Assembly: GCA_910587765.1 (NCBI GenBank)
Contig: CAJUNR010000012.1
Coordinates: 1 to 64,000, forward strand
Direction: 5' to 3'
Source of the DNA: an uncultured Lachnospiraceae bacterium
Lineage (GTDB): Bacteria > Bacillota > Clostridia > Lachnospirales > Lachnospiraceae
Length of the DNA: 64,000 nt
The notes under the pieces were generated by a model. The model saw nothing but the letters and a program-made list of their open reading frames with translations. It made no database searches and had not been told where the DNA came from. Below, one piece after another: positions 17,984-25,832 of this stretch. The translations under genes were made by a program, and so were the position numbers. How positions within the stretch are numbered: the first letter of the stretch is position 1; the number at the start of each line of letters is the position of its first letter.

Positions 17984-18388
17984 ATGAACGGGTACAGCCA
18001 GTACAAAGAGAAAAGCATTTATTCCATGTCCGGTCCGGAGCTTCTTCTGCTCCTGTTTGACGAGGCCATCAAACGTCTGAGCAGAGCGGAGCGTTCGTTG
18101 CAGGAGAAGGACTATACAGACTTTGAGGACTGCATTCAGCGTACCACCAGGATTGTCCGTTATCTGATTGATATCCTGAATATGGATTATCCAATCAGCA
18201 GGGACCTGAGAAGAATCTATACCTATCTGGTATATGATCTCAGCCGGGTGAATGCCGGGAGAGAGAGACGCCAGGATGAGATCGGACGTATTCGCCATAT
18301 CCTGTCCGAGTTGCGGGAGGCGTTTGACGGCGCCAGCCGGAAGGTCAATGACACTCATATGGTTATACAGCGTGAAGTAAGGGGATAG
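17984..18388 (+). CDS. fliS: Flagellin export chaperone FliS
   Basis: This 134-residue cytoplasmic chaperone holds the flagellin C terminus before export. The family pattern is clear: YSQYKEKSIYSMSGPELLLLLFDEAIKRL near the N terminus (quoted parts YKEKSIYSMSG and LLLLLFDEAI), followed by ILNMDYPISRDLRRIYTYL and a helical end. In Bacillus FliS also works with FliW. ATAGGAAGGG precedes ATG 17984. The gene lies behind fliD as in other Firmicutes. Confidence 0.92.
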   Translation: MNGYSQYKEKSIYSMSGPELLLLLFDEAIKRLSRAERSLQEKDYTDFEDCIQRTTRIVRYLIDILNMDYPISRDLRRIYTYLVYDLSRVNAGRERRQDEIGRIRHILSELREAFDGASRKVNDTHMVIQREVRG

Positions 18389-18394
18389 AGAAGG

Positions 18395-18808
18395 ATGGCA
18401 CAGGCAGAACTGGACAGGACAAAGGTGATGGTCCTCCTTCAGAGACGCTATAATGTGATAAGAGAGGTCGGCAGGCTGAGCCGGGAACTCTCGGATGCAC
18501 TGTCGCGCAACGACGAAGTATCGACTTCCATGGTCCTTCAGATGAGGGCGGAAGAGATGGCGAAAGCGGATGAATGTATCCATGAGCTCTGGCAGTTGGC
18601 CGGCAGTGACGGGAAGGCGCAGAGAGAACTGCGCCTCCTTGTCATGTCGGAACTGAAAGAGGGCGCCGGGGAGAGTCCGGAAGAGAAGAAGATCTATGAA
18701 ATCAGGAGGAAAACCCAGGATATGATCGATGAAATCCGCGAGCTGGATCAGAGGATGAGCCGTAAGCTGGCGGGGGAACGGTCTTATTATGAGGAGCAGG
18801 GACGATAG
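18395..18808 (+). CDS. Small coiled-coil protein behind fliS, possible FliT-like chaperone
   Basis: The 137-residue protein is almost wholly helical and charged (for example MVLQMRAEEMAKADECIHEL), without signal peptide or membrane segment. It starts six bases after the fliS stop and is in its operon. In many flagellated bacteria this place is held by FliT or another small export chaperone; the length fits but no diagnostic motif is visible, so the name is not given. It could also be a regulator of the FliS-FliD pair. Confidence 0.6.
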   Translation: MAQAELDRTKVMVLLQRRYNVIREVGRLSRELSDALSRNDEVSTSMVLQMRAEEMAKADECIHELWQLAGSDGKAQRELRLLVMSELKEGAGESPEEKKIYEIRRKTQDMIDEIRELDQRMSRKLAGERSYYEEQGR

Positions 18809-18846
18809 GGCGTACAGGACTGCTCGGATGGGCTGATCAGAGAAGT

Positions 18847-20019
18847 ATGAATCAATTGGTGTTCGAAGGAAGGACTTTGACGGGAATCGTATCGTCGATC
18901 ATTCGCCAGGATGCACGGAAGGTTCCTTTCAGCCGGCTGGACTGGGAACGGATGTATCGCATCGCAGATTATCATAAGGTGGCGAATATCGTGCATCTGT
19001 GTATTCTCGGTAACAGGGATTCCGTGCCGGATAAATGGAGAGAGCGTTTTTTTGAACGGTATCAGGAAGCGCTTCAGTACGGAGAGAATTATAATGAATC
19101 GGTGAGAGAGCTCCTTACCTGGCTGGATACGCGGAAGATGTCTTGTACGATTCTGATGTCGGAGACGGTGAGAGACTATTATCCGATTCCGGAAACTGCG
19201 GATAACAGTCCGCTGCAGCTTTTACTGAATACAGAGAATTTTACACTGGTAAAAGGGTATCTGATTGATCTCGGATATGAGACAGTCCAGACCTATGAGG
19301 GTGTGGGAGAGCGCCTGGAGCGGTCAGGCGGAATCGCAGTGGTACTGTATTACCGGCTTCCTTTCCGGACAGCCAGATATGAGAGTGAGATGAGACGGCT
19401 TTTGGAGACTGCGATTCTCCGGGAGTCGTATCAGTATATCCGGACCTTTTCGGTGGAAGGAGAGCTGATCTATCGGCTGGCATCCGCAGCGTACCGCTAT
19501 GTGGCTGACGAACTGACCATGCGGGAAGTGTTGGATTTGCAGCTCTGCCACAGGGTCTGGAGAGAGCATATACGGCCGGATGCGGTGGAGAGAAGGCTGA
19601 AGGATCTGCAGGTTGATGAGCTGGCGGAAAAGCTGCTGCGGATCTCTTATATGTGGTTCGGGGACAGAAAGGATACGTTCTACGAGCATCTGCCGGATGA
19701 TATGCCGGCCTACGATCGTCTGGAGGAAAGGCTTCTGACACGGGGGATCGTGAATCAGGAAACAGACGAGCAGGCGCTGAAACTTTGCCGGGAGATTAAG
19801 AAAGAACAGGATAAGGAGAAGAGGGCGGAAGAGCGGAGACAGTTTTTCAGGAAGATGGGAGAGCATTGGGAGAAGACAAAGAGAGGGATACGCTGGGCGT
19901 TCCCGGATTATCATTATATGTCTTCCATCTATCCGAAAGTGGAGCGGTTTCCGGTACTGCTCCCGGTGTTCTGGATCATCCGCGGCGTGCGGTTATTACG
20001 GCGCGTATTTATGGGATAG
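18847..20019 (+). CDS. Uncharacterised nucleotidyltransferase-like protein (NTP_transf_5 type)
   Basis: The 390-residue protein resembles the NTP_transf_5 family of predicted nucleotidyltransferases: an N-terminal helical part with LDWERMYRIADYHKVANIV, then a segment near residues 118-180 with NSPLQLLLNTENF and a later YRLPF. The usual D-x-D motif (in the family KGxDxD) is replaced around PLQLLLN, so catalysis is doubtful. The last 60 residues are basic and charged with a hydrophobic tail (VLLPVFWIIRGVRLL) that could touch the membrane. It is the last gene of the fliD operon, before a terminator. Members of this family occur near glycan gene clusters. Confidence 0.5.
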   Translation: MNQLVFEGRTLTGIVSSIIRQDARKVPFSRLDWERMYRIADYHKVANIVHLCILGNRDSVPDKWRERFFERYQEALQYGENYNESVRELLTWLDTRKMSCTILMSETVRDYYPIPETADNSPLQLLLNTENFTLVKGYLIDLGYETVQTYEGVGERLERSGGIAVVLYYRLPFRTARYESEMRRLLETAILRESYQYIRTFSVEGELIYRLASAAYRYVADELTMREVLDLQLCHRVWREHIRPDAVERRLKDLQVDELAEKLLRISYMWFGDRKDTFYEHLPDDMPAYDRLEERLLTRGIVNQETDEQALKLCREIKKEQDKEKRAEERRQFFRKMGEHWEKTKRGIRWAFPDYHYMSSIYPKVERFPVLLPVFWIIRGVRLLRRVFMG

Positions 20020-20034
20020 GTTGTCAAATGATAG

Positions 20035-20082
20035 AAACTCCTCTGCAGAGCCGCGGCAATGCGACCTGCAGAGGAGTTTTTT
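20035..20082. terminator. Bidirectional terminator between the fliD operon and csrA
   Basis: AACTCCTCTGCAG at about 20036-20048 pairs with CTGCAGAGGAGTT at 20066-20078, followed by TTTTTT on the plus strand. It ends the fliD operon and, read the other way, lies directly behind csrA. Confidence 0.85.
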
Positions 20083-20332
20083 ACTGCTCGGAATCGGGAG
20101 TGTCCTTTTTCTTTTTTAAGATGGACTGAAACAGCATCACAGAGTTAATATTCGGGGCGATAGCCGTCTTATTGCTTTGCTCCGCCTCTGAAAGTTCTTC
20201 TCTGAGAATAGAGATCTGCTTCGGTGCGTCAATGGCAAGGCGAACACCGTCTCCGGCACAATCAATAATTGTGATCCGGATATCCTCGCCGATCAAAAGA
20301 CTTTCATTTTTTTTACGTCGTAATATCAGCAT
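20081..20332 (-). CDS. csrA: Carbon storage regulator CsrA, flagellin translation repressor
   Basis: CsrA is a dimeric RNA-binding protein that recognises GGA loops. The 83-residue protein starts MLILRRKKNESLLIG and has IRITIIDCAGDGVRLAIDAPK; the tail is longer than that of E. coli CsrA, as usual in Firmicutes. I start at ATG 20332 because GGAGAG lies 8 bases before it, while the ATG at 20338 overlaps the fliW stop (TGATG) with only 2 bases of spacing. fliW lies directly upstream, so the antagonist pair is co-expressed. The flagellin leader is the probable target. Confidence 0.92.
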   Translation of the reverse strand: MLILRRKKNESLLIGEDIRITIIDCAGDGVRLAIDAPKQISILREELSEAEQSNKTAIAPNINSVMLFQSILKKKKDTPDSEQ

Positions 20333-20337
20333 GGGCA

Positions 20338-20802
20338 TCACTCTCCATTTTCCATATCTGCGGAAGCGGCTACGGATGGAAAGGAACGCAGCGCGTGGCG
20401 GCATCCGTAGGGTGAGTTCTCCAAAATCACCTGTATTCCCTGCCGTGTTTCCGGATTGATCACCAGAGGACACTTCAGATTTACAGTATTCTCCAGATAA
20501 TCACTGTGTATCACGCAGACGGAATAGTAGGAGAGCTCCTCCTGATCCGAAACCTTCAGACAGGAAAGCTCCTGCGGAGTAAGTTCAGGTGCATAATCCG
20601 GACAGAGAATATAGGGATTGATCAACGCAAACCCTACGTTGGAATCCTCCACAGACTGCATCAGCAGCATGGAATCATCCTCCTCGTCCAGAGCCAGAAA
20701 GAGATAGCGCTTGAGTGCAGGAAATCCGAAGAGTCCGTCAGCAAATGTAATAAGATTCTCTTCTTCGTATTCCACTGTACCATAATCTGTCTCGATTGTC
20801 AT
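20338..20802 (-). CDS. fliW: Flagellar assembly factor FliW
   Basis: FliW (154 residues) binds CsrA or flagellin and so couples flagellin synthesis to filament assembly. Family features are TDYGTVEYEEENLITFADGLFGFP near the start (shown by VEYEEENLITF and GLFGF) and CPLVINPETRQGIQVIL near the end. ATG 20802 has AGGAGCG upstream; an open extension to 20922 lacks family similarity. csrA overlaps its stop. The order DUF6470-fliW-csrA is as in Bacillus subtilis. Confidence 0.92.
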   Translation of the reverse strand: MTIETDYGTVEYEEENLITFADGLFGFPALKRYLFLALDEEDDSMLLMQSVEDSNVGFALINPYILCPDYAPELTPQELSCLKVSDQEELSYYSVCVIHSDYLENTVNLKCPLVINPETRQGIQVILENSPYGCRHALRSFPSVAASADMENGE

Positions 20803-20818
20803 AGTCGGTTCGTCGCTC

Positions 20819-21427
20819 CTATGTGAATAGATTAATATGACTGCCTCTGCCGGTATCCCGAGGAGGAAGATAGTTGAAGTCTCCCAGGTATTCGATGTGC
20901 AGTTCCGGGCGCTGTGTGACAATGGTCATCACCATCGGCGGAAGGAACGTAAGATCCCCCTTCGCCACCCTCATCTCCAGAGAGCCAAGCTGTGCCGTGT
21001 AGGAAGAGGAAAATTCCTGTGTAGAATAATCCGCAGAAGCGGCAGGTGCTGCCGTCTCATACACAGCAGAAGATGCAGAAGCGGCAGCTTCTGTCAGATC
21101 AGCCGGAGGTGCCTGCTGGATTACAGGCTGGCTGTGAGAGGCAGTTATCTGCTGCCTGGACAAAGCCTGCTGTCTGGAAATCTCCTGTTGTCTCGATACT
21201 TCCTGTGTCTGCGGCGTTGTATTCTTCCTGGAAAACGTACGGTTGATCCTGGTAATATCATCCATAGGCATAGAAACGCCGGAAGTATGGCGCCGCCGGA
21301 ACGACATTTGGCGGGCAAGTGCTTTTCGCCTCTCGATATCCACCGAATCAGAACTGACCAGACGGGCGTTCTGCGTCATGCGTACGGTCTGAATGGGCAC
21401 GGAGGTGATTTTAATAAGTTGCTGCAT
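20819..21427 (-). CDS. DUF6470 (YviE-like) protein between flgL and fliW
   Basis: The 202-residue protein begins MQQLIKITSVPIQ and ends with VAKGDLTFLPPMVMTIVTQRPELHIEYLGDFNYLPP (key parts LEMRVAKGDL and PELHIEYLG), as in DUF6470 proteins such as B. subtilis YviE, which stand at the same place. The function is unknown. The middle (residues 70-100) is glutamine- and serine-rich with three SRQQ repeats (EVSRQQ, EISRQQ, ALSRQQ), followed by an A/S/T/P-rich stretch. No signal peptide. It may assist junction-protein or flagellin handling, judged only from position. Confidence 0.7.
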   Translation of the reverse strand: MQQLIKITSVPIQTVRMTQNARLVSSDSVDIERRKALARQMSFRRRHTSGVSMPMDDITRINRTFSRKNTTPQTQEVSRQQEISRQQALSRQQITASHSQPVIQQAPPADLTEAAASASSAVYETAAPAASADYSTQEFSSSYTAQLGSLEMRVAKGDLTFLPPMVMTIVTQRPELHIEYLGDFNYLPPRDTGRGSHINLFT

Positions 21428-21500
21428 AGATTATTAAGCCTCCTTTCTACAGTGATATTCATCCGCTCCCCGCACAACCGTCAGGGAGCGGATCAATCTG

Positions 21501-22688
21501 TTATCTTACAAAATCAAACAGCGACGACTGCATCAGGTTGGAACCGACCTGAAGCGCCGCATTGAAAGCGTACTGATTGTTGTACATCTCGTAGATGGAT
21601 TCATAGGGATCCGCTCCGACAATATCCTTATACTGAACTTTCAGGGAATCCATTGTTGTATTCAGACGGTCTTCCGTGTTTTCCAGAGTATGATATTTAG
21701 TGCCGAGATCAGAATAAAAATTGCTGACCGTGTGTTCCGCTACCGTCATCTCGCTGATCAGCCGTTCCAGCTGATCGTCCAGCGCATCGCCGTCCCCGTC
21801 TTGATGGAAATTTTCCAGAGCGGCAACGCTCTGAACAACGGTTCCGAGAGGACCGTCAGTCAGTGCTTTCATGATCGTCTCTTCCGCAGTGGCTGCATTG
21901 GGTCCCGTAATTGCGCCGGTGGGATCAAGCGGATAGAGACTTTTTATTGTGTCTGAATTCATTCCGGTCAGGACGTTCATACCGCCGGTAAAGGTATCCA
22001 GAAGAGTATCTCTGCTGCGGATGTCGCCGTATCCCAGATCCATATACCCCTGTTCGGACATGGCCTGAACCAGCTTGTCGATAGTACCGGTCGTATGGCC
22101 CGGTGTCGTGGAGGGAGCCGTATCCAGCTCAAATTTGTATTTGGTGCTGTCTGCGGCATCCGGTTTCAGTTTCATTACAAAATCCGTGATATCGGATTCT
22201 CCCGGAAATCTGTGGCTGAAGGTCAGCGTCATTCCGTCCGAACTCAGAGAGAAGGGCGGAGTAGAAACATCGTTGCCGCCGTATACATAGAAATCCTGAT
22301 ACTGAGAACGCAGATCGTTGACCATTGTCTGCGATTTCTGGAGCAGATCCGCTTTCAGAGTCTCGCGTGCGGTTGCGTCGGTGGTCGCGGTTCTAGCTTT
22401 TAATACTACATCATTTTTCGCGCCTTTCAGAAGCTGTTGAATATCATAGATGCCCTTTTCCTGCTGCTCCAGACGGGATTTTACATCGGTCAGAAGCGTG
22501 GCCTTGCTCAATATTTCCTGATGCTGGCTGTCGATCTCCATCCCCCTGTAGTAGGAGAGAGGACTCTCCGCCGCGCTCTCATACTGTCTTCCGCTGGAGA
22601 TCTTGTTCAGGCTTTTATTCAGATTCGCATGTACGTTGTTGATGGAACTGGTATAGTTCCGGTATGTGGCTGTATTTGTTACGCGCAT
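21501..22688 (-). CDS. flgL: Flagellar hook-filament junction protein FlgL (HAP3)
   Basis: The 395-residue protein joins hook and filament. The N terminus has the flagellin-like D0/D1 pattern MRVTNTATYRNYTSSINN and LNKSLNKISSGRQY; the C terminus has a matching helix ending AALQVGSNLMQSSLFDFV. It is longer than E. coli FlgL (about 317), with the additional part in the exposed centre. GGAGGTAAGC precedes ATG 22688. The gene follows flgK with a 79-base gap and belongs to the flgM operon. Confidence 0.9.
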   Translation of the reverse strand: MRVTNTATYRNYTSSINNVHANLNKSLNKISSGRQYESAAESPLSYYRGMEIDSQHQEILSKATLLTDVKSRLEQQEKGIYDIQQLLKGAKNDVVLKARTATTDATARETLKADLLQKSQTMVNDLRSQYQDFYVYGGNDVSTPPFSLSSDGMTLTFSHRFPGESDITDFVMKLKPDAADSTKYKFELDTAPSTTPGHTTGTIDKLVQAMSEQGYMDLGYGDIRSRDTLLDTFTGGMNVLTGMNSDTIKSLYPLDPTGAITGPNAATAEETIMKALTDGPLGTVVQSVAALENFHQDGDGDALDDQLERLISEMTVAEHTVSNFYSDLGTKYHTLENTEDRLNTTMDSLKVQYKDIVGADPYESIYEMYNNQYAFNAALQVGSNLMQSSLFDFVR

Positions 22689-22767
22689 ACTTGCTTACCT
22701 CCGTAAATCATATTTTATTATCTGCGGACAGAGCGGACCGCTGTTATCCGCAGAAGGAACGGTCTGA

Positions 22768-24618
22768 TTATCTTCCGACAACGCCGGTGCTGTTGATCAG
22801 GACGTCCAGCGTCTGGTCCAGCGCGGTCATAAAACGGGACGCCGCGTTGTAGGCGGACATGAACTGCATCATGTTGGATGCTTCTTCATCCAGACTGACA
22901 CCGGACATCTCGTCGCGGCTGTTCTGGATGCCGTTGAGCACCGTGACATTGCTTTTTAAAGCATATTTATTATGATAGGAATCATTGGCCAGCGTCGTGG
23001 ACACATGGTTCATATAGTCGGCAAAGGTATTGTTCTTCAGATTGCCCAGATTCGCCACGTCAATGCCGGCAACCCCGTTTGCAGCCGTCAGGATATCGAC
23101 CAGATTGCCGGTTCCGTTCAGCGGATAGGTGGCCTTCATGGCCTCCAGCATGTTCAGAATCGTGTCCGTGGGATTCTTCGTGCCGTTGGCGGCGCTTCCC
23201 GCGGTGCTGACATGTACGGTCCCGTTGACCCAGTTGGTATTGATACCGATGTTGGCGGCGGTGATGTCGTTCAGCCCGTTGTCTGTTTTGTTGGCGATCA
23301 GATACTGATCCTCCGGTTTAATACCAGTCTTATCATTTTTCGCGCCGTCGATATTGATGCTGTTGATTACATCGGCAAAGGCCTTGGCAAGATTGTTCAG
23401 TTCCTGCCGGTAGTATTCGTAACCCTTGACGTCGTTGACCGCATCGCCGGTGCCGTTTTTCCAGAGCATATCGAGCATCGCCTGAATCGAACCGGACTCA
23501 TCCGGGAGCTGGAGACCGCCCATGGTACCGGTCGCCGGATCAATTTCCAAGTCAATGGAAGGTGTGTTGCCGACGAGATCGCCCTTACAGCCGGTAAAGG
23601 TGAGTTTGAAACCGGCCGGATAGGGAGGCGTGATGTCAGCGCCGGTGTTATCCTTAACAGGCGTATAGGTCAGCTTACCGATATTGTCATCGTTGGCTCC
23701 TTCGGTTCCCTCCACCAGCGTAACGCGTTTGGTCGTACCGTCCTGCGCCGTATACAGCATCTCCACCCGCAGATCATCCGGCCATTCCTTTTTGAACATG
23801 GGATTGCCGTTGCTGTCCACATGATAGGTTTCGCTGAGATCCTCCGTCGGAGTGGCATCATTTTCGGTGCCGTTCAAAATTCCGTCGTGCATCCGATCTT
23901 TATAATAAGTAACTTCGATCGGAATATAACTGGAAAGTTCATCCAGCAGTACGTTTCTCTCGTCCATCAGCTCCAGGCTCTGCTGGCCGAGGATCTGATT
24001 CTGCTTGATCTGCCGGTTCAGGCTGCCGATCTTCTGCAGAATATCGTTGACCGTTTCAATGGCGCCGTTCTCCGTCGTATCCTTGCCGGTCAGGCGCATA
24101 TATTCCTGGCGTTCCGCTTCGGTGATCTTGTTGTCGGCGTCGTTCAGAAGATTGGTCAGCGCTTTGATCCGGGAACGAAGTTCGGACTCATAGATCGCAT
24201 CATTGACCTTTGACTCGTCCTGCATATTGATCAGAGAGGACTTGATATCGTCAAAAGCCTTGGTAATGCCGGTAATGGTCGATTCGTCGAAAATCTTGGC
24301 CAGACTGTCCAGCGAAGTCTGCAGAGAATCCGTATAGCTGGACTTGTACATCTGGCTCCGGTACTGGGCGTCCAGATAGGGATCGCGGATCTGCGAAACC
24401 TTATCCATGTGTACGCCGAAACCGACGATGATCTCGGAGCCATTCATATAATTGGATACCGGCGTGCGGTAGTTGAGGCTGGAAGTCTCCAGCTGCTGTC
24501 TTGTATAGCCGACCGTATTCATATTGGACAGATTCTGTCCGATGATGTCCAGCCGCTTCTGGTTCGCCTGCAGGGCGGACAGGGCGGTGGAGAAACCGGC
24601 AAAGCTTGCTCTTACCAT
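22768..24618 (-). CDS. flgK: Flagellar hook-associated protein 1 FlgK (HAP1)
   Basis: The 616-residue protein forms the first hook-filament junction ring. The N terminus is FAGFSTALSALQANQKRLD with NLSNMNTVGYTRQ, and the C terminus has SGVSLDEEASNMMQF and ASRFMTALDQTLDVLIN, both standard for FlgK. I start at ATG 24618 (MVRASF), because GGAGG lies 9 bases upstream; the earlier ATG at 24633 contains that site. Size is normal. It lies between flgN, its chaperone, and flgL. Confidence 0.92.
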   Translation of the reverse strand: MVRASFAGFSTALSALQANQKRLDIIGQNLSNMNTVGYTRQQLETSSLNYRTPVSNYMNGSEIIVGFGVHMDKVSQIRDPYLDAQYRSQMYKSSYTDSLQTSLDSLAKIFDESTITGITKAFDDIKSSLINMQDESKVNDAIYESELRSRIKALTNLLNDADNKITEAERQEYMRLTGKDTTENGAIETVNDILQKIGSLNRQIKQNQILGQQSLELMDERNVLLDELSSYIPIEVTYYKDRMHDGILNGTENDATPTEDLSETYHVDSNGNPMFKKEWPDDLRVEMLYTAQDGTTKRVTLVEGTEGANDDNIGKLTYTPVKDNTGADITPPYPAGFKLTFTGCKGDLVGNTPSIDLEIDPATGTMGGLQLPDESGSIQAMLDMLWKNGTGDAVNDVKGYEYYRQELNNLAKAFADVINSINIDGAKNDKTGIKPEDQYLIANKTDNGLNDITAANIGINTNWVNGTVHVSTAGSAANGTKNPTDTILNMLEAMKATYPLNGTGNLVDILTAANGVAGIDVANLGNLKNNTFADYMNHVSTTLANDSYHNKYALKSNVTVLNGIQNSRDEMSGVSLDEEASNMMQFMSAYNAASRFMTALDQTLDVLINSTGVVGR

Positions 24619-24687
24619 ATAGTTATCCTCCATTTAATCATAGTATATCAAACTGCGGCGTCTTCGTTCCGTGCGGACACAGAACAA

Positions 24688-25170
24688 TCAGACGTATTTA
24701 TTATGAATCCGTGCATGAGACGCAGCAGCCGGGTTGGTATTGCCTCCGCTGTCATAGGCGGTTCCCTGCTGCTGTGATGCGATGACTTTCATCTCATGGA
24801 GACGTACGTTGATGATCCGTTCTGCGGCGTTTCTGGCCTGCAGCAGGCGTTCAATCTGCTGCTTTAATTCTTCAAAAAGCGGAGCCAGCAGTTCCAGCTG
24901 CTCCGATGATGCTTTCTCGAGAATCTGACTCAGCGTCAGGCCCTCCCAGCCAAGCGCCTTCTGTGAGGAGATCCGATGCTGTTCCAGGCCGCGGAGCTTC
25001 AGCAGAAGCGCCTGCTCTTCCTGAATGCATCCGTCCAGAAGCTCATGACGCCTGACGGATGCGGCTTCGGTCTTGCGTTCCTCCACACGGGCGATCTGAA
25101 ACGCCACACCGGAGAGATCACGTATGACGGTGGAATATTCCTTAAACGGGTCCTGTTCTGCGTAATTCAT
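24688..25170 (-). CDS. flgN: Flagellar chaperone FlgN
   Basis: The 160-residue, mainly helical protein has the place and size of FlgN, the export chaperone of FlgK and FlgL. Heptad-rich helices run through residues 20-130 (EEQALLLKLRGLEQHR, LFEELKQQIERLLQARNAAERIINV as key parts LLLKLRGLEQHR and AAERIINVRLHE); the tail is polar. It has no signal peptide. It is placed between flgM and flgK as in Bacillus. Sequence conservation of FlgN is low, so assignment is mainly by context. Confidence 0.8.
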   Translation of the reverse strand: MNYAEQDPFKEYSTVIRDLSGVAFQIARVEERKTEAASVRRHELLDGCIQEEQALLLKLRGLEQHRISSQKALGWEGLTLSQILEKASSEQLELLAPLFEELKQQIERLLQARNAAERIINVRLHEMKVIASQQQGTAYDSGGNTNPAAASHARIHNKYV

Positions 25171-25233
25171 GGATGGCGGTTCGGCTCCCTTCTGTCAAAG
25201 CGGGAAAATCCCGCAGTCGTTTCGGTGTCTCAT

Positions 25234-25527
25234 TCAGTTCAGTCCCAGCAGACGTCCGGCAATCCGGTCGGCGTCCGGACGATAGGTTCCGTCACTCACC
25301 TGCCGGTTCAACTCCTGCACCCGCTCGGGAGCGGCGCCTGCGGGAATCTGGGATGCAGCCCGGCGCGAGAGGATCCGCGCAAAGCTTTCCTCCTGATTTG
25401 CCTGTGTTCCGCTGAGGGTAACCGTATCGTAATTCCCTTTCGCCTTGCCGGTCTGCGGCGCATGTCTCTTCTGAGAAGCGGCCGGCGTGCGGTAGGCAGG
25501 ACCTATGGGCTGAAATTTAACGTTCAT
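25234..25527 (-). CDS. flgM: Anti-sigma-28 factor FlgM
   Basis: The 97-residue protein holds sigma-28 inactive until the hook is complete and it is exported. The C-terminal half has the binding pattern: YDTVTLSG, then RVQELNRQVSDGTYRPDADRIAGRLL (key parts RVQELNRQV and YRPDADRIAGRLL). The N-terminal half is polar and probably unfolded. It is the first gene of the minus-strand operon to csrA. A sigma-28-type promoter about 80 bases upstream would give autoregulation. Confidence 0.88.
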   Translation of the reverse strand: MNVKFQPIGPAYRTPAASQKRHAPQTGKAKGNYDTVTLSGTQANQEESFARILSRRAASQIPAGAAPERVQELNRQVSDGTYRPDADRIAGRLLGLN

Positions 25528-25606
25528 AAAGCCTCCTTTCTTAAAGAAAAAACAGTGGGAAAAACATCCCCCGTTCTCTTCAGGCCTTTTATCTTTTATG
25601 GTTATA

Positions 25607-25633
25607 TTATCGGCGTTTTTTGGCGGAGAATAA
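25607..25633 (-). promoter_or_regulatory. Candidate sigma-28 promoter of the flgM-csrA operon
   Basis: On the minus strand TTAT (25633-25630) is followed by 15 bases and GCCGATAA (25614-25607). flgM starts 80 bases further. It stands back to back with the promoters of the FliK-like operon inside the 305-base intergenic region 25528-25832, which holds nothing else I can name. Confidence 0.7.
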
Positions 25634-25706
25634 GCTGTCGGTTCCTGTTTTGCGCATTTTTTGCTGTTTTTTTGAAGGTTACCGAAAAACGGAGCGGAAT
25701 TTTTAC

Positions 25707-25735
25707 TTGCCCGAACGATACGGCTGGAGTATAAT
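25707..25735 (+). promoter_or_regulatory. Candidate sigma-A promoter of the FliK-like operon
   Basis: TTGCCC at 25707-25712, a 17-base spacer, and TATAAT at 25730-25735. The spacing and -10 are ideal; the -35 matches three of six positions. Confidence 0.5.
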
Positions 25736-25759
25736 ATGTACAGGTGTGAGCAGTCTTAC

Positions 25760-25786
25760 TAAAGATAATTAAAAATACGTCGATAT
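25760..25786 (+). promoter_or_regulatory. Candidate sigma-28 promoter of the FliK-like operon
   Basis: TAAA at 25760-25763, 15 bases, then GTCGATAT at 25779-25786. This is the closest match in the window to the Bacillus SigD consensus. It lies 47 bases before ATG 25833 and 25 bases behind a sigma-A-like promoter. Confidence 0.7.
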
Positions 25787-25832
25787 ATTTTGATTGAGAT
25801 AGAATTTTCAAGAGACGGAAGCTGGAGGACAT

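Noticed and set aside
22972..24213. Plus-strand open frame of 413 codons opposite flgK
   Set aside because: flgK is certain. The antisense translation is rich in I, V, G, R without recognisable domain.
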